NCBI RefSeq assembly: GCF_050947875.1
Contig: NW_027460291.1
Location: forward strand, 30,565,589-30,629,588
Reading direction: 5' to 3'
Source of the DNA: Dermacentor variabilis
Lineage: Eukaryota > Arthropoda > Arachnida > Ixodida > Ixodidae
DNA: 64,000 bases
Under the pieces are notes generated by a model. It made no database searches, had not been told where the DNA came from, and saw nothing but the letters and a program-made list of their open reading frames with translations. The position numbers were made by a program, and so were the translations under genes. This document shows positions 1 to 12,650 of the stretch, piece after piece. The first letter of the stretch is position 1. Every line of letters starts with the position of its first letter.

Positions 1-940
1 TGTAAACCTGAAGACGCCGCTTCAGCTCCGAAACGTGGGGTTTTTTAAAAGAAAGTTTTGCTCAATTTTCACTTCTCATTCATTCAAGTTGCCCAAACCA
101 GGCACATATCCGCCTAATGTTGACATCTGACTGTACTATCAAACTGGCACTAGTAATAACATATAGAAATTGCAACATAATTAAACACATACACCTTTTC
201 AACAAGAATATCGAAGGTAATAATCACGCCAATAAATATGGAGCCGAAATTTTACCAAAAAAATTTAGGGAGAAAGAAAATATTCACACACGTATATTAG
301 CAAATTCGAGTATTTGAACTATTAGGTTATGAAAAAATGTATAAGGGTGCGACGACAACGTTCTCCCACACAGGTTGCTAAGTGGAATGCACTGTATTTG
401 AATCCATGAGAATTGCGTCCCGTTGCCAAGACGCAGGAGTTAGCTAATGTAAGTTCTGGACCTCATGCTTCGACCTTATTATTTCTGTGAACTGTGGCGA
501 GAAGCTTCAGGAGCCAGTAATACGTAGAGAACTCAGGTGTTCAATAGATAAATTGACCCTCTACGCGTTTATATCACGTATTTCCTTTAAGAGAAAGCTT
601 GCTTGCAGACATAGGTAGTAATAAATATTCACATGTACGGGAGGGCAAATTGCCTTAGGTTTGGGAACTTTAGGCTTGGGAATATTTTATATAAATTTAT
701 CAGATTATTTCTTTATGCTTGTCCTTGAAGATGTCGTTTACTGCAGTTAGTAAATTAAAGAAACCTGGCAGTTCATCGATATCCTAGCTAAACGAATTTT
801 GTGACATATATTTCCGCAATCCTGGCATCAACATCAGACAATCGCTAGCAAAGTTGTTGTTTCAGATCACCAGGATTTTCGTCGCATTTAGTAGGAGGGG
901 GGAAGAAATCTCTTGTTTGTCCTTGCAGTAATCCCAGAGC
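1..940. other. No recognised feature
   Basis: AT-rich non-coding DNA. Only short open frames are present and none shows a recognisable domain. I see no RNA gene or clear transposon end. Confidence 0.5.
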
Positions 941-954
941 AGCAGCTGAAATGC

Positions 955-1450
955 TCCCACTTTTGCTTTTACGTCCCAGTTGAAAAAAACAACCGAAATT
1001 TCTGTCGCAGCTACAGAGATTTCTGTTACGTCTACCGAAATTTCTGTCGTACGACCGAAGTCCGTGATGTTTCTGCATTTGCAACAGACATTTCTGACGT
1101 TACGATAGAAATTTTTACGTCGCAACAGAAATATTCTGTCGCGAAGACCAAGACCAAGAGCTTCTGTTGCAACATAAACGTTCTGTTGCAACAACATCTT
1201 TCTACCGCGACAGTGATTCTGACGTTACGACCGAAATTCTGACGTCGCAGCAGATACATTCTGTCACAACGACCAAATTTTCGGAAGTCGCAACACAAAC
1301 GCTCTGCCACGACAACAAGAGTTCTGAAGTCGCAACAAGAACTCCCTGTCTCGACGACAGATACTTTCTGTCCTGGCATTAGAAATGTGCCACTTTTTAT
1401 CGCAACGACATAAGTCCTGACGCCGCCACAGAAGCGCTTTCCGTCGCGAC
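955..1450. repeat. Degenerate tandem repeat (minisatellite) with quasi-palindromic unit
   Basis: About 500 bp of imperfect repeats built on words such as GAAATTTCTGTCG, GTCGCAACAGAA and TCTGACGTTACGAC, recurring roughly every 15-20 bp. The core word (CAGAAATTTCTG) is close to its own reverse complement. As a result both strands carry similar words and both carry open frames of 70-115 codons. Those frames are low-complexity and are best read as a by-product of the repeat, not as genes. Confidence 0.75.
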
Positions 1451-2689
1451 ACTTTAAAATTGTATGTTAGTTCCACATCGGTGGCGTACACTGTACGTTT
1501 CTCTTGCGCAGTATTCATTGGTGCGTTCTCTGAATTGGCTAATGCTGATAGCACCGACACCGGTATTAAAGTCGACGTGGCGCATTGCCGTAATTGTTCC
1601 CTGACAACGAGGCATCAGCAATGCCTGACCGGCCTCCTCAAAATCGGCCGCTGATCAAAATCATAGCATCTGCGGGAATGGCTGCGTATCCATTTTGTTT
1701 CATTTACTAAGATGTGGCCCACAGGGCTGTAGATTTGCTCGTGTCGTTACGCTGACACATTAGTTCATTTCCCAGAAATATTGCATAAGCTTTTGCGAGG
1801 CGGAAAAGAAGTTTTGGGTTGCTCCACAAAGTTGCCAAAAATTTGTCTCGCTCTGGTGGTGGAGCTCTGGCAAAGCGCTCCCGTACGAAAGTGGTATGCT
1901 GGGTAAATGAACATTTTATCCACGAATGTTTATTTAGCTATTTTTCACTGAACACACGAACTATATGCCCACTCAAAGGTGTAAAGAGCGAGAGACAGCT
2001 GTCGAAATTAGCAGCAACAACCCAACAGTGTCATCGGTCACGGCTGTATATTTCTGGATTTCTTAACTGATATAGATATCGTAAAGCCAAAGCGATGGTC
2101 TAGCCTTCCATGACGTACTTGTTCATGGTAACAACACTTTTGCTATTCTAGAAAGGTGCCAGTTGACGTGGCGAAGTGAAAGTGCACCTTGGCTCTGAAC
2201 ATACAAATGTAAACATCAACGCTGACGGAGATTCTTACAGTTGACATGGGCAAAATGTACATGTACAGTCATGTTCTGCGTGTACAGTGGTAAGACGCTG
2301 GATTGGGATCGTCAGAGCGCAAGTTCAAAACCTCGACGAAGTTCCTTCTTTTTTACTTTTTTGCACTGACAGATTTGCATAGCCATAAACAGGTCTCTGC
2401 CGATTTTAATTAAATATTTATCAAGAACTACAGAATGTCCGACTGCAGGACGTCACACTACAGGCAACAGAACATCAGAAATAGAACGTCTCCATATACG
2501 ACAGACTGAAATGTCCTGTTGTGTTTTTAACTGGAATCTGCCTCTCAAAAAACTAGTTTCATTCCGAAGCCTTTTATGCACACGTATAGGTCAGGAATTA
2601 GGTGTACCGCTCCTTGCAGCTTCGCATTTAGATTATGTGGTCCGTTAAAGCGGCGCGCAAAGACAACTTATGGAGCCACTCGTAACGGG
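1451..2689. other. Mostly featureless; possible tRNA-like SINE head near 2285-2335
   Basis: No coding region is recognised. Around 2285-2335 a stretch resembles RNA polymerase III A and B boxes (AGTGGTAAGACGCTGG, then AGTTCAAAACC). It does not fold as a tRNA by eye, so at most it is a decayed SINE head. Confidence 0.35.
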
Positions 2690-3540
2690 GCAATAGAGTG
2701 GCTTGGTACAAACCTTTGTATGCCAGGAAGTATCTTAATGTTGAAATCCTATGGACACCGGGGCACACCCGCACGGACGGGGGAAACGCAGCCGCTCACG
2801 CAGTTGCCGCGCAAGCGGGTGGGCTTGATTACACGTACAGCTCCCCACACTCCATTTCCTCGCCAAACCCCGCGGACCGAAATCCATACCTAAAGATATG
2901 GGCCGAAGGCTCTCCTAGCAGAGCACTGAGACATTACATTAGTACTAAAATAAAAGCAGACAGTAAACGGAGACTATTAGAAGCTACACCAGTACATGTG
3001 TTTGACGACAAGGGCGGGCTTACTCGCACGGAAGAGGGTTTTTTTAATAAGGTTATGGCCAACGCTGCATACACACCACACATCCTTGAAAAATGGCACC
3101 AACCCAGACAAGCTACGATTGCGAAGACTTATACCCGATGCACACATTGCCAGGAGTCATGCAGAGCAGACTTGCAACACCTCATTTGGAGCTGTGCAGC
3201 TTTTTCACAGGGGAAATCCAACATTCAACATTTACTACACGGAGACATTGGAACACTAGGAATTGCAATAGCAAACTAACCCTGAAACACAGAAAGCCAT
3301 TGCGACATATGGCAGACAAATTGGCTTGTTTCGAGTAGTGTAGAAGGGGTCGATCAGCCCATGTGAGAGCGACGGAACTGAACACGCACCTGAGTCTGCA
3401 TAAAGCGGAAGATCCACGACTCAGATGAAGATGTGCTTCAGCCAACAGTCCGTGAACCCACATTCTTTTCCCTCCTAATCCCCAAGAGTGGCCTAGAGCC
3501 GTCCACTTCATTAAAATAAAGGCCTTATTCATTCGTCCCT
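2690..3540 (+). mobile_element. Non-LTR retrotransposon 3' end: RNase H and C-terminal zinc-finger region (remnant)
   Basis: The frame at 2698-3279 encodes 193 residues. Near its N-terminus is the RNase H tail motif ILWTPGHTRTDGGNAAAH. Near its C-terminus is CTHCQESCRADLQHLIWSC, the Cys/His cluster that closes ORF2 in many I/Jockey-group LINEs. A 3' UTR with AATAAA follows near 3515. Everything upstream (endonuclease and RT) is missing, as in a 5'-truncated insertion. The frame is open, but its start is simply the truncation point. Confidence in the class is high; the clade is uncertain. Confidence 0.8.
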
Positions 3541-4639
3541 AAGTTTAAAGAAAAGAGATAAAACAAAATTACGCAGCTCATTCATCGAACTGTCGTGCGG
3601 TACGTTATTTAATCAGATCCCATCACCTTTAGAAATTTAGGGAACTGGTGCTAATTGAGCTTATGCGACCTTGTACGTTATTCGCTGAAACAACAGATTC
3701 CAGAGCATAGGACACGTTCACGTATTTTCCACAGGGAGCCTGCTCGTAAATCATGCAGTGTAGAAATACTGGCTCTGAGAATCCGCCAACTTCAACACTT
3801 TCATTTTCCCTACAGTTCCTTTTTCAACCCGGTACATGTATTTCTCCCCTATAATGGAGAAGTCGAGAAAGCTTCGTCGCGTGTTTTGATGTGGTTGTTG
3901 GTACTGGCTAATTGTAGCCTGACGCGCTTGTCACGCGATGGTCGCATTAGACTTCTGATTCGTTGGTGCTGCCTTAAACGATCTGGCCTCGTGGCGTCCT
4001 CATCTAAGTAATCTAAAGCTTACAACCAGAAAAAGTGCAATAGCACAAGGTTTTATGGAAAAGCCCCGCTCGCAGGCGGAAGTGCACTTGAAGCTTTGGG
4101 GGCACTCCTGCGTGCCGGCTGTCGTCAGATGAACCATTCATGGTAGCGCGCCGGTGAGGGGGCCTTCACGGGCCGTAGTTTGGAAAGCCCAGCTCTATAC
4201 CATACTTAATTGACATTAGTGAGCATTCCGTAGTCACTTTTTGTATTAGTGCTTGCTTCTGAAAACTGCAAAAGAAAGTTCGGCATGATTAGAAGAAGTC
4301 TAACTTTGAAGACACAAAAATGAAACATCTTCGTTTGATACTATATTTATTGATGTTGATAAACGTTCTGTCTAGTCTAACTGGGATTTATATGTTAACT
4401 ATAAGAACGTTAAAGAAGCGCCAAATAGGGAGAGAGGGGACACAGACAAAAAAGGCATACTTACACATACACACAGGCGCTTGTTCTAGCAGTTTATTCT
4501 TGGGATCCTGTTGCTGAATTATACACAACTAACATCTACATAATCGTAGTAAGTCAGCGCGCAGAACTGAAAAAATACTTAAAGGCTTGATGGCTTTGTC
4601 ACAGCAGTACTTAACCACAACAGACAATGCTCCACAAGC
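3541..4639. other. No recognised feature
   Basis: A 118-codon frame at 3655-4011 lacks any domain I recognise and starts at a non-ATG codon. A GC-richer patch near 4060-4200 may be repeat-derived, but I cannot name it. Confidence 0.4.
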
Positions 4640-5455
4640 TTGGTTATAAACACGACACGCATCGAAACGGCGGAGGAAGCGGCTATAGCGTTAGCCTTGG
4701 AACAAACCAACACGTACTATATAATCAGCGGTTCCCAGACGGCAGTACGCAAATTCACGAACGGCTGGATCTCAGCTGAGGCGCTAACCATACTCAGAAA
4801 AGGCAAACTAACAAGGGAAGACATATGCTTCCAAATCCTATGGATAACAGCCCACACCACCGACTCAATGGGAGAGGACAACCCTAACGCGGCGGCACAC
4901 ATCGTAGCTCGAGGAATAACTTTCCGAGCGGCGAGGAACGTAGACCCCTCGACAGGGCCCTCCGAAGTATGGGAATGGGAAGACAGGATTGCCAGGTTAA
5001 ACGACACCACCAACCATTACAAGATGCAAAGATGCACTTATCCGCCACCCCATCCACAACTCACTATATCACCAGCTGTCCAGTGGCGACAACTACAAAC
5101 CAAATCATACAAGAGCCCGATACTAATGCACGCTATTTATCCAGACATTTACACAAAATATAGATGCAAATTGTGTTGCACCAGAGCCACGCTAGAACAC
5201 ATGCTATGGGAATGCCTGGAACTAATACACGACAATGCGAGCGAAGCCTCCATCCACAGCCTCCGCGCGTGATGGCAGGCCGCACTGCGCAGCTCGAACC
5301 TGAAAGACCAACTCTGGCCAGTGCAGTGGGCCAAGGAAGCCGCCGAGAGGCAAGAACTCTTGGCCGTAACCTCGGCGGGTGCCCCAGCCCACTAACTCGC
5401 CGGACGCAAATCGGCTTGTTTCGATATAAAGTTTTCTCACTAACTCATTGATAGG
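4640..5455 (+). mobile_element. Second non-LTR retrotransposon 3' end with inactive RNase H
   Basis: The frame at 4640-5272 (210 residues) carries the RNase H series: ETAEEAAIALAL, then SGSQTAVRKF where the family has a catalytic Asp (DSQTA), then ILWITAHTTDSMGEDNPNAAAH. The C-terminal zinc-finger-like cluster is CKLCCTRATLEHMLWEC. The Asp-to-Gly change predicts a dead RNase H. The 3' tail runs to about 5455, with a pyrimidine-rich end after ATAAAG. It is related to the fragment at 2690-3540 but not identical, and is a separate 5'-truncated insertion in the same orientation. Confidence 0.8.
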
Positions 5456-5814
5456 ATACCGGTTCTATATATTCCGTGTTGGCGCACCCGGAAAATCAGT
5501 TTCTTTTGCTGTTAGCGCTTTAGATGGTATGCTTACACACACTTAGCCCCACTTTTCAATCTCTTCTTTTTCCATAACTCTAATTGTAAGCTGATCCTTG
5601 ATTTCGCCAACAAATCAGCGCCGATTAAACAACGAATTAGAGTTGCGAGGAGCTTACGAATCATCGCAAGAAAGCCACCAGCAAAGTTTAAATGCGTAAG
5701 CATTTCTACGCCTGCTCAATGAGGAGACCCTTCTGTCAGTCTGTCCATCTGCCAAGTAAGACGAATCGCTATGAAGAAATGAGTATAAAACAAAATAAAT
5801 TTGAAAGGAGAGAC
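5456..5814. other. No recognised feature
   Basis: Short intergenic or intronic DNA with only small unassigned frames. Confidence 0.4.
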
Positions 5815-5885
5815 GCTCGCGGTGAGTTTCGAACCTACGATGCCGCGCTCATAAGTCGAGTGTCTTACCCATTGGTCTAAACAGC
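5815..5885 (-). repeat. tRNA-derived SINE head (degenerate)
   Basis: Read on the minus strand it has an A-box-like segment (GACCAATGGGTAAGACAC) and a B box (AGGTTCGAAACTC) at tRNA spacing. The T arm and acceptor stem do not pair, so this is not a functional tRNA. A tRNA-headed SINE remnant is the best reading. Confidence 0.5.
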
Positions 5886-6228
5886 CAATTTTTCCCCTGA
5901 ATTATATGGGAGAAGAATCTTCAGGAAACTAAGAAGCGCTACAGAAACTTAAGACGACTGAAAACACATTCGAAAGTGAGGCAAGTAGGTGAAAACGTCC
6001 AATAAAGGCATTCCGTCCAGCGCTGCTCCTTGTGCAGCGTACACACTACCTGTGTAGGCAGCAGATTCCCGAAAAAGTGCCGAGTGCTTCGCGATAGTTC
6101 AGTGTGCCTGTCCCACATTCTACTACGCCAAAGGCTACGTAGGCGAATTACGATGAACATATTGATACGGAACAGCCGCCGCAGTGTGGCTGCACTGAAG
6201 AGAAGGAACAATTGTGTCCCCGATTGAT

Positions 6229-7040
6229 GTAGGTTCCCACTCTTGGCCAGTGTAGGTGCACGTGCAAACATATTGTCAGTAGACTTGTGTATCAGCTACG
6301 CGTAACATAATTTGCAGGAGGTGGATGTTCCCCATACCCACCATGGAGCTTCGCAGCGGTCGCTACGCCGACAATGCAAAGTCGGCTCCTACTTGTGGCA
6401 CTTCATCTACGCAAACCTCTCCGGCTGAAGCCACGCCCTACGTCACCAATTCCCCATCTAGGGATCTTGGAATTTTCACAGGTGCCAGCAGTCCAGATGC
6501 TTACCACTGGCTCCAGTTGTGCTAACGTGTGAAGACCAGTCACATGTAGGATCCGACTATTATGCTTGTAAACGTTCTTTTCTATCTCAACGGCACTGCA
6601 CGGGCATGGTTCCAGGCCCCAGAAGAGGAGATCACGAACTGGAATCCCTTTAAAGAGAAGCTCCACGACCTATTTGGCAACCTATTTGGTCGCCAACTCA
6701 ATGCAAAGAAGGCCCTTGCCGCACGCGTCCAGACGTCGACCGAGTACTACGGGTGGTACATTCTCGACGTCTTGGCCCTCTGTAGGAAGGCCGACCCGAA
6801 CATGTAGCAGGACGATAAGGTTAGTCACGTCCTCAAAGGAAAAGCATACAACGCCTTCATTCTGCTCGTATTTACCTACGTCAGCAGGGTCGACGCGATT
6901 TTCAAGAAATGCCGCTGTCTGGAGCATGCTAAAAGCCGCCGAGTATCCCAACACATCACCCGCCTTCCCAACAGAGCACTCGTCATTTTGTGACGACTTC
7001 TCCCCCCAGTTGACTTCGTCAACGCATTGCACTAAAACAT
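6229..7040 (+). mobile_element. Ty3/gypsy retrotransposon remnant: LTR tail and gag
   Basis: The stretch ending CTACGCGTAACA near 6308, followed by GCAGGAGGTGGATGTTCC, matches the LTR-to-primer-binding-site junction of the complete gypsy element at 39432-44528. The downstream frames encode MELRSGRYADN and then VLFYLNGTARAWFQ, LHDLFGNLFGRQLNAKKAL and YILDVLALCRKADPNM. These are all colinear with that element's Gag. Stops and frame changes break it, and the zinc knuckle and all of pol are missing. The 5' limit of the LTR is not resolved. Confidence 0.75.
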
Positions 7041-7084
7041 TATTTAGAGAGTATGAACTGGGCACCTTTTTCTTTTTGTTCGTA

Positions 7085-7560
7085 AATTTAACATGATAAC
7101 CCTTTACACCAGGAACAAATTTTTTCGAGATCAAACTGCAACACACTCGTATGTTCGGCACATGACACAGGATGGTACACAACGCAATCATCCGCATACA
7201 GTCTGATATTTGAAACAGAACCTTTACTTAAATGATTGATAAATATGAGCAACAGCAGCAGCCCAAAGACCCACCCTTGAGGCACACCTAATATAACACT
7301 ACCGTTCTCGAAGTCGCACTGTTCAGAACCACTTTTTGCTGCCGCTTATACAAATAATCTTTAAGCCAACCGTAAAGTTGATCGGGGAGGCCAAGAAATG
7401 ATAGTTTGTGCAAAAGTAAGTCATGCGGGACTACATCAAACGCCTTTGGGAAATCCCTAAAAATATCATCTATCTTTGTACTATTGTTAAAATCGAGTGC
7501 AACGACATGTATGAATTCAGTAAGTTGAGTGGTAAAGGATAATCGCATGCGAAATCCATG
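7085..7560 (-). mobile_element. Jockey-type LINE reverse transcriptase remnant
   Basis: The minus-strand frames 7548-7288 and 7285-7088 read through RT core motifs. The first holds IFRDFPKAFDVVPHDLLLHKL. The second holds MPQGWVFGLLLLLIFINHL and then IRLYADDCVVYHP, which contains the intact catalytic YADD box. The frame changes between the two blocks and nothing remains of the endonuclease or the 3' end. It abuts the gypsy remnant on its left. Confidence 0.82.
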
Positions 7561-8660
7561 TTGGGTCGGGATGAAAATATTGTGTGTTCGCTACCTATGT
7601 TCGCTACCTACGCCACTATTGTGTTCGCTACATATGTATGGCGCTCACATCTTGAGGTCATGCGGCATGATAACCTTAGTTTTTTCTCTTGAGAGTGGGG
7701 GTCTTGGCCTAGATCATCTTTTTTGGGGGCAACTTTCTCCCGGTTATTCTTCTTTGGTAATGAAACAGTCCATTTCTAAGTAAGACGTTAGCACTTCGAC
7801 TTAGCGATTACTTTCCCGAAATAGTTGCGTCATCATCTGTCAGATATGCACCACCGGCTCCTTGGGATTTCTTGAAGGAGGCCTTCACTTTCTTAAGGCT
7901 TGCTTTAGTATGGATTATATTTTCACTGCCTCCCGCAAAGAAGTTTCTGCTGCGCTCTGTGAAAGATTGGGCTACGATTACTTGCACTCTCGGAACCGAA
8001 GGGGATGGGGTGATAACAAACCAACCCTGTATGCATTTACGGATTGTTCGACTGCTGACCAGTGATAAGGTCCACGCCTGATCGACTGTGGGCCAGAGTC
8101 ATGAGACGGGAGGCGGTGTGAAAACAAACGCTCAATTTAATAAAATAAAATCATGTCAGCGACATGATAAAACAAAAGAATAACAAAACTGTAAGCAGAT
8201 GCAAAGCCACCTAGAAAAAAATATAACGCCTCCGCACACCGGTGTGACCTCACGCTAGGCGGATGGGCCGGACAGTCGACGCCACCGGCGTCTCCACGCA
8301 TAGGTTCGTTGCGCTTGCAGGGTGTCTTTTTGCGATGTCGTGGATACTATGCCTTCGCAAAATTAGTGCTGTCCTCAAAGTGACAGCAACCTGTAAATGC
8401 ATATGATTCGGTTCCAAAGCAAGACACGTATAGGGGGAGCCGTCAGTTCACCGCAGTCAACACCATCATACAAAGCAACATTCTTTCATACCTTCCTTAG
8501 ATTACTTGACTGGCGACATTGTTTTTTTCGTGTATCGCCGCATGACCTGCCTTATTGTCCTTGTGATGTTTGGTCTGGACTAAGACAAGCAAACTGCATG
8601 CTGCTTAGTAACTTTAACCTTAGACCGAAAGAAAGAAAGAGGAAAACTTCATATTGAAGA
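7561..8660. other. No recognised gene
   Basis: Small frames only. Positions 7575-7640 contain a short run of GTTCGCTAC direct repeats. The segment 8080-8400 is GC-rich and repeat-like, but I cannot assign it. Confidence 0.4.
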
Positions 8661-8664
8661 CATA

Positions 8665-11092
8665 TAATATACTTTATTCACAAATATTAAGAACTGCATT
8701 GAGAAACAAACATTTTAAATCTTCCAAGTACAATAATCATTCTCACTCTTGCATTGCGTAAAGCAGTCCTCGCTAGACACACGAATATCGAGGTTCATTT
8801 TATTGGTGAAAATTTTATCATTATAGGGTCCCGCACGACTAATTTACCAATAGAAGCTTCCGTCTTTGTTGTACCATTCCTGGTGTCTTTTTTTTTTAAT
8901 TTTCACCCGCCTTGTTTGCAGGCCTTTTTGGTCTTCATAAAATGCTGAGACAATGGTGAAAATTAAGTCAAAAACGAAAGGCCTACTCTCAGTCCTGAAA
9001 GAAAACATGCAATTAATGGATAGTGGATAACGGAGAGTTCCAATCATAAACAGGTAGCACAATACACTCAAACGCTAACCTCTGAATTGGCGAAAATGCA
9101 GAGTTTAAATTTCGAAAATGTAGGCAAATAAATCCTAGCTTCGACACCGGTTTCTTGTTACAAGTGTTCTGTGAACACAAACATACGTAGATCTTCAACA
9201 AAACAGAGCTTAATGAATAAAAAATAAACAATGAGAAACATATCTCAGGTCTTCAAAGCCTGCAATTTTCGGTCGTTCTTGACGTTGCGTAATTTGTCCT
9301 TTTCTGTGCGGCGCGAGTTGTTCAGCAGTGTATTCGCCGCAGCACTTACAACATGCCCCATTACCTCCTGTGCAGGATGATCGAAATCACACACATCTAC
9401 ATCCTCAAAGTCATGAAGGGTAGCAAACACAAGGCCGACAAGAGCCTCTTTCTGCCTAGGATGGTTGAAAAATCATACGGCATATTCTTGCGTCCTGAGC
9501 TTGTCCAATACAATTCCAGTAAATAGTACAGTGGTAACCACAACTGCTCGTGGAAACTTCAGGCCACCTCCCGTCATTTTCGTGATTAATGCATTCTCAG
9601 GATCATCTAGATCGACGTCTTGCATAACAAGGCTTTTACTGCAAGATGCGCATGCCACCTTTTTTTGAGCTGTGTGGGCACAATAGCCGGCAACATAGGT
9701 TAGTGCCGGTAGCCTTGACGTTCTTTTCTCAATGTCAGAGTCGGTCACAGTGAAGTGAAACTGGCCGTTTCTTGAATTTACACTTGTCTCCAACGTGGTG
9801 GTAGTAGCATGTCCAAATATGGCAGGTCCAGAACCTTCTGCAAACGCAGTTTGTTTTCAGATTTATATATCAGCCTTACAGACACGTGGTAATTGGCACC
9901 AGACAATTGCCGGTACTTTCGAAAGCGATCATCCAAGCTCTCAGTTTGAAATTTGGCCAAAAGAGTGTACTCGATATGAAGCTCTTCGAGACAGCATATG
10001 GCAAGTTCCTGCAAGGTGTGGGTAGTGTGGCTGAAAGCTGTGTGCGTTTCACGTGTCAGGCGGCCATTGTCATGTTTGAGGCTTCCCCAGTGATCAAGCC
10101 ATTGAACTATTCTCTCTAAGAATTCTAGTTGAGGACATGACGATGAAACTATCGGGCATTGCAACGGATCTCGCAATCGCTGTCTTTTTCTTGGCGTCTT
10201 GACGTTAACAATGTTCCACCAAGTCAAAATGGTGTCGACATATTGAGATATTTTCTTTGCATGCGGGAACGTTGCGACACTGAGAGCAGCAACAGTAGAC
10301 GAGTTAAAAATTTTAAGGCCAGTTTAACCTTCAGCCGTTCCATGTTCGAGGGGTTCATCGCCTTCAAAGTGAGCGTTGGCACTAGCTTCAAGAGCTCAGG
10401 CTTTTCGGCTTCGTGCAACTGGCATAATACATTGAGAGATGCTGTATCTTTGGTTCAGCCTCATCACTCTTCGGTTCAGGAAAGTACATGCATTTGCCAA
10501 TGTTTCTTTGATTCAGCCAGTTATTTCTTATACAATTTAGTATGTGAAATGGGTCCACTGCGAAAAACAGGGGTCATGATGGGTCAGCAGGATGCTGGTA
10601 AACAGTGCTGACACTTGCCGTCTTAGCGAAGTAGGACATGGCTTTTCTGTTTATGGAGTTATTGTCCGAGATCACTGCTAAAATTCTAAAACCAGATGCC
10701 TCTAGATCAAGAACAATCTTCTGAAGGAAGTCGTGCAGCACCTTAGCATTGATTTGTGGCACAGGAAGAATGTGTACAACATCCTTTTTTGAAGAAAGCA
10801 GGCTGTGTATCGTAAATACATGGCCAGTTTTTGATGCAGTTGATGAATTTACCGCAGTACCAGTAACAAAGCCAGCGTTGTAATAAAAAACGATTGAAAT
10901 TGAACCTCATCAATCATTAACGTAACAGTCCTTTCATGCTCTTTATATGTGCTTACAATACGTTTTGCATAGGAAAGAAAGCTACATTCTTGCTGCTTCG
11001 TTTCAGGGCTTACATCGTAGAATGAACACAGTCTTCTGATCGTATCAGCATCGATTCGTTGGCATCTTAAGCTTGCTACGTTAAGCTCTGCT
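8665..11092 (-). mobile_element. P-element/THAP9-type DNA transposase, 5'-truncated and frame-broken
   Basis: Minus-strand translation gives in order: VTLMIDEVQFQSFF (about 10900, first RNase H-fold Asp region), VISDNNSINRKAM (frame 10762-10574), a 150-residue block at 10227-9778 ending in RFRKYRQLSGANYHVSV, and C-terminal blocks at 9793-9473 and 9430-9245. These are hallmarks of P-type transposases, including the C-terminal segment that in this family precedes a Cys-rich end. The N-terminal THAP DNA-binding domain is missing because the element stops at an RTE fragment near 11090. The frame changes at least four times. The tail runs to an AATAAAG near 8670 on this strand. Gene-level function is lost. 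Confidence 0.8.
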
Positions 11093-11912
11093 ACGTTTCC
11101 CTTCCCTTGGAATCCATTCTGTAACTCTTAATGACCATCGGTTATCTTCCCTCCTCATTACGTGTCCTGCCCATGCCACCCCATTTCTTTTTCTTGATTT
11201 CAACTAAGATATCTATCACTCGCGTTTATTCCCTCGCCCAATCTGCTCTTTTCCTATCTCTTAACGTTACACCTATCATTCTTCTTTCAATAGCTCGTTG
11301 CGTCGTCCTCAGTTTAAGTAGAACCCTTTTCGTAAGCCTCCAGGTTTCTGCCCCGTACGTGCGTACTGGTAAGGCACAGCTGTTATAAACTTTTCTTTTG
11401 AGGGATAATGGCAACCTGTTGTTCATGATCTGAGAATGCCTGCCAAACGCACACCAGCCCAGCATTCTTATTCTTCTGATTATTTCAGTCTCATTATCCG
11501 GATCCGCAGTCACTATCTGTACTAAGTAGATGTATTCCCTCACCACTTCCAGTGCCTCACTACCTATCGTAAACTGCTGTTCTCTTCCAAGACTGTTGAA
11601 CATTACTTTAGTTTTCTGCAGATTAATTTTTAGACCCACCCTTCGGCTTTGCCTCTCCAAGTCAGTGAGCATGCATTGCAGTTGGTCCCCTGAGTTACTA
11701 AGCAAGACAATATCATCAGCGAATCGCAAGTTACTAAGGAATTCTAAATTAACTCTTATCGCCAACACTCCCCAATCCAGGTCTCTGAATACCTCCTATA
11801 AACACGCTGTGAATAGCATTGCAGAGATCGTATCGCCCTGCCTGACGCCTGTCTTTATTGGGATTTTGTTGCTTTCGTTATGGAGCACTACGGTGGCTGT
11901 GGAGCCACCGTA
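11090..11912 (-). mobile_element. RTE-type LINE fragment, RT core to C-terminal part
   Basis: The minus-strand frame 11768-11226 encodes RFADDIVLLSNS (intact catalytic FADD box), GLKINLQKTKVMF and the downstream thumb region. Sequence on both sides extends the match to the RTE element at 51560-54590: the right end matches the KKGVRQGDT region and the left end the segment near the 3' UTR. Both the 5' half and the microsatellite-like 3' terminus are missing. Its left edge coincides with the truncated end of the P-type transposase. Confidence 0.85.
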
Positions 11913-11984
11913 GGAATGATTGGTTCGGCATGAATGGCGATGAGCTGGCGATATTACGCTGTTACCGATCGGGGCATGATAAAA

Positions 11985-12650
11985 CTAGTGATATAGAATG
12001 AGCCTGGACACTTGACGTCTCGCTTCTAGTCTAGGAATATTCGCATTAGATTTTAGGGCTGTGACACTAGTATACGAAGAATAGTCATGGAAGATAAATC
12101 GGGATGCGCGGTTTTGGACAGATTCAAGCATGTTAGAAAGATTAATATTATGAGGGTCCCAAACTGAGCATGCGTGTTCAAGTTTCGGCCTCACCACAGA
12201 TTTGTAGGCGAGAGTTTTTACCGAAGGAGGGACAAATTTCAGATGTCGCCGGAGAAAGCCTAAGGTGCGGTTAGCCTCGTTAGTTATTTTAGCGATGTGA
12301 GAGGACCATGAAAGATCGTGCGTTAAAATAAGCCCTAAGTATTTATAACAGGTCACAGATGATATTATTGAATTACCTAAGAGATATGAGGGTGCTACAT
12401 AAGGATGCCGGCGATTGAAAGAGATTAATGAGGTTTTATTTACATTTAATGACACAACCATGTCTTACACTATATTTCAACTGTTTGTAAGTCACGCTGC
12501 AGGACAGGTATATCTGAGCTATTGTTAACGGGTCGGTAAATAACACAGTCGTCCGCAAATAGGCGTATGTTAGAGGATATGTCATTAGGAAGGTCATTAA
12601 TGTAGATTCTTCTGGAAACCCAGAATAACAACAGAGGGAAGAAATGCTTA
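11985..12650 (-). mobile_element. Jockey-type LINE remnant, RT C-terminal half
   Basis: The frame 12703-12470 carries YINDLPNDISSNIRLFADDCV (motif C, FADD intact). After a frame change, frame 12461-11985 continues with VNKTSLISFNRR, YKYLGLILTHDLSWSSHI and the conserved end SVQNRASRFI. It is the same family as the fragment at 7085-7560, inserted in the same orientation. The 3' end is cut at about 11985 and the 5' end near 12650. Confidence 0.85.

Noticed and set aside
862..1379. Four overlapping 70-115-codon frames on both strands
   Set aside because: Produced by the quasi-palindromic minisatellite; low-complexity and without domains.
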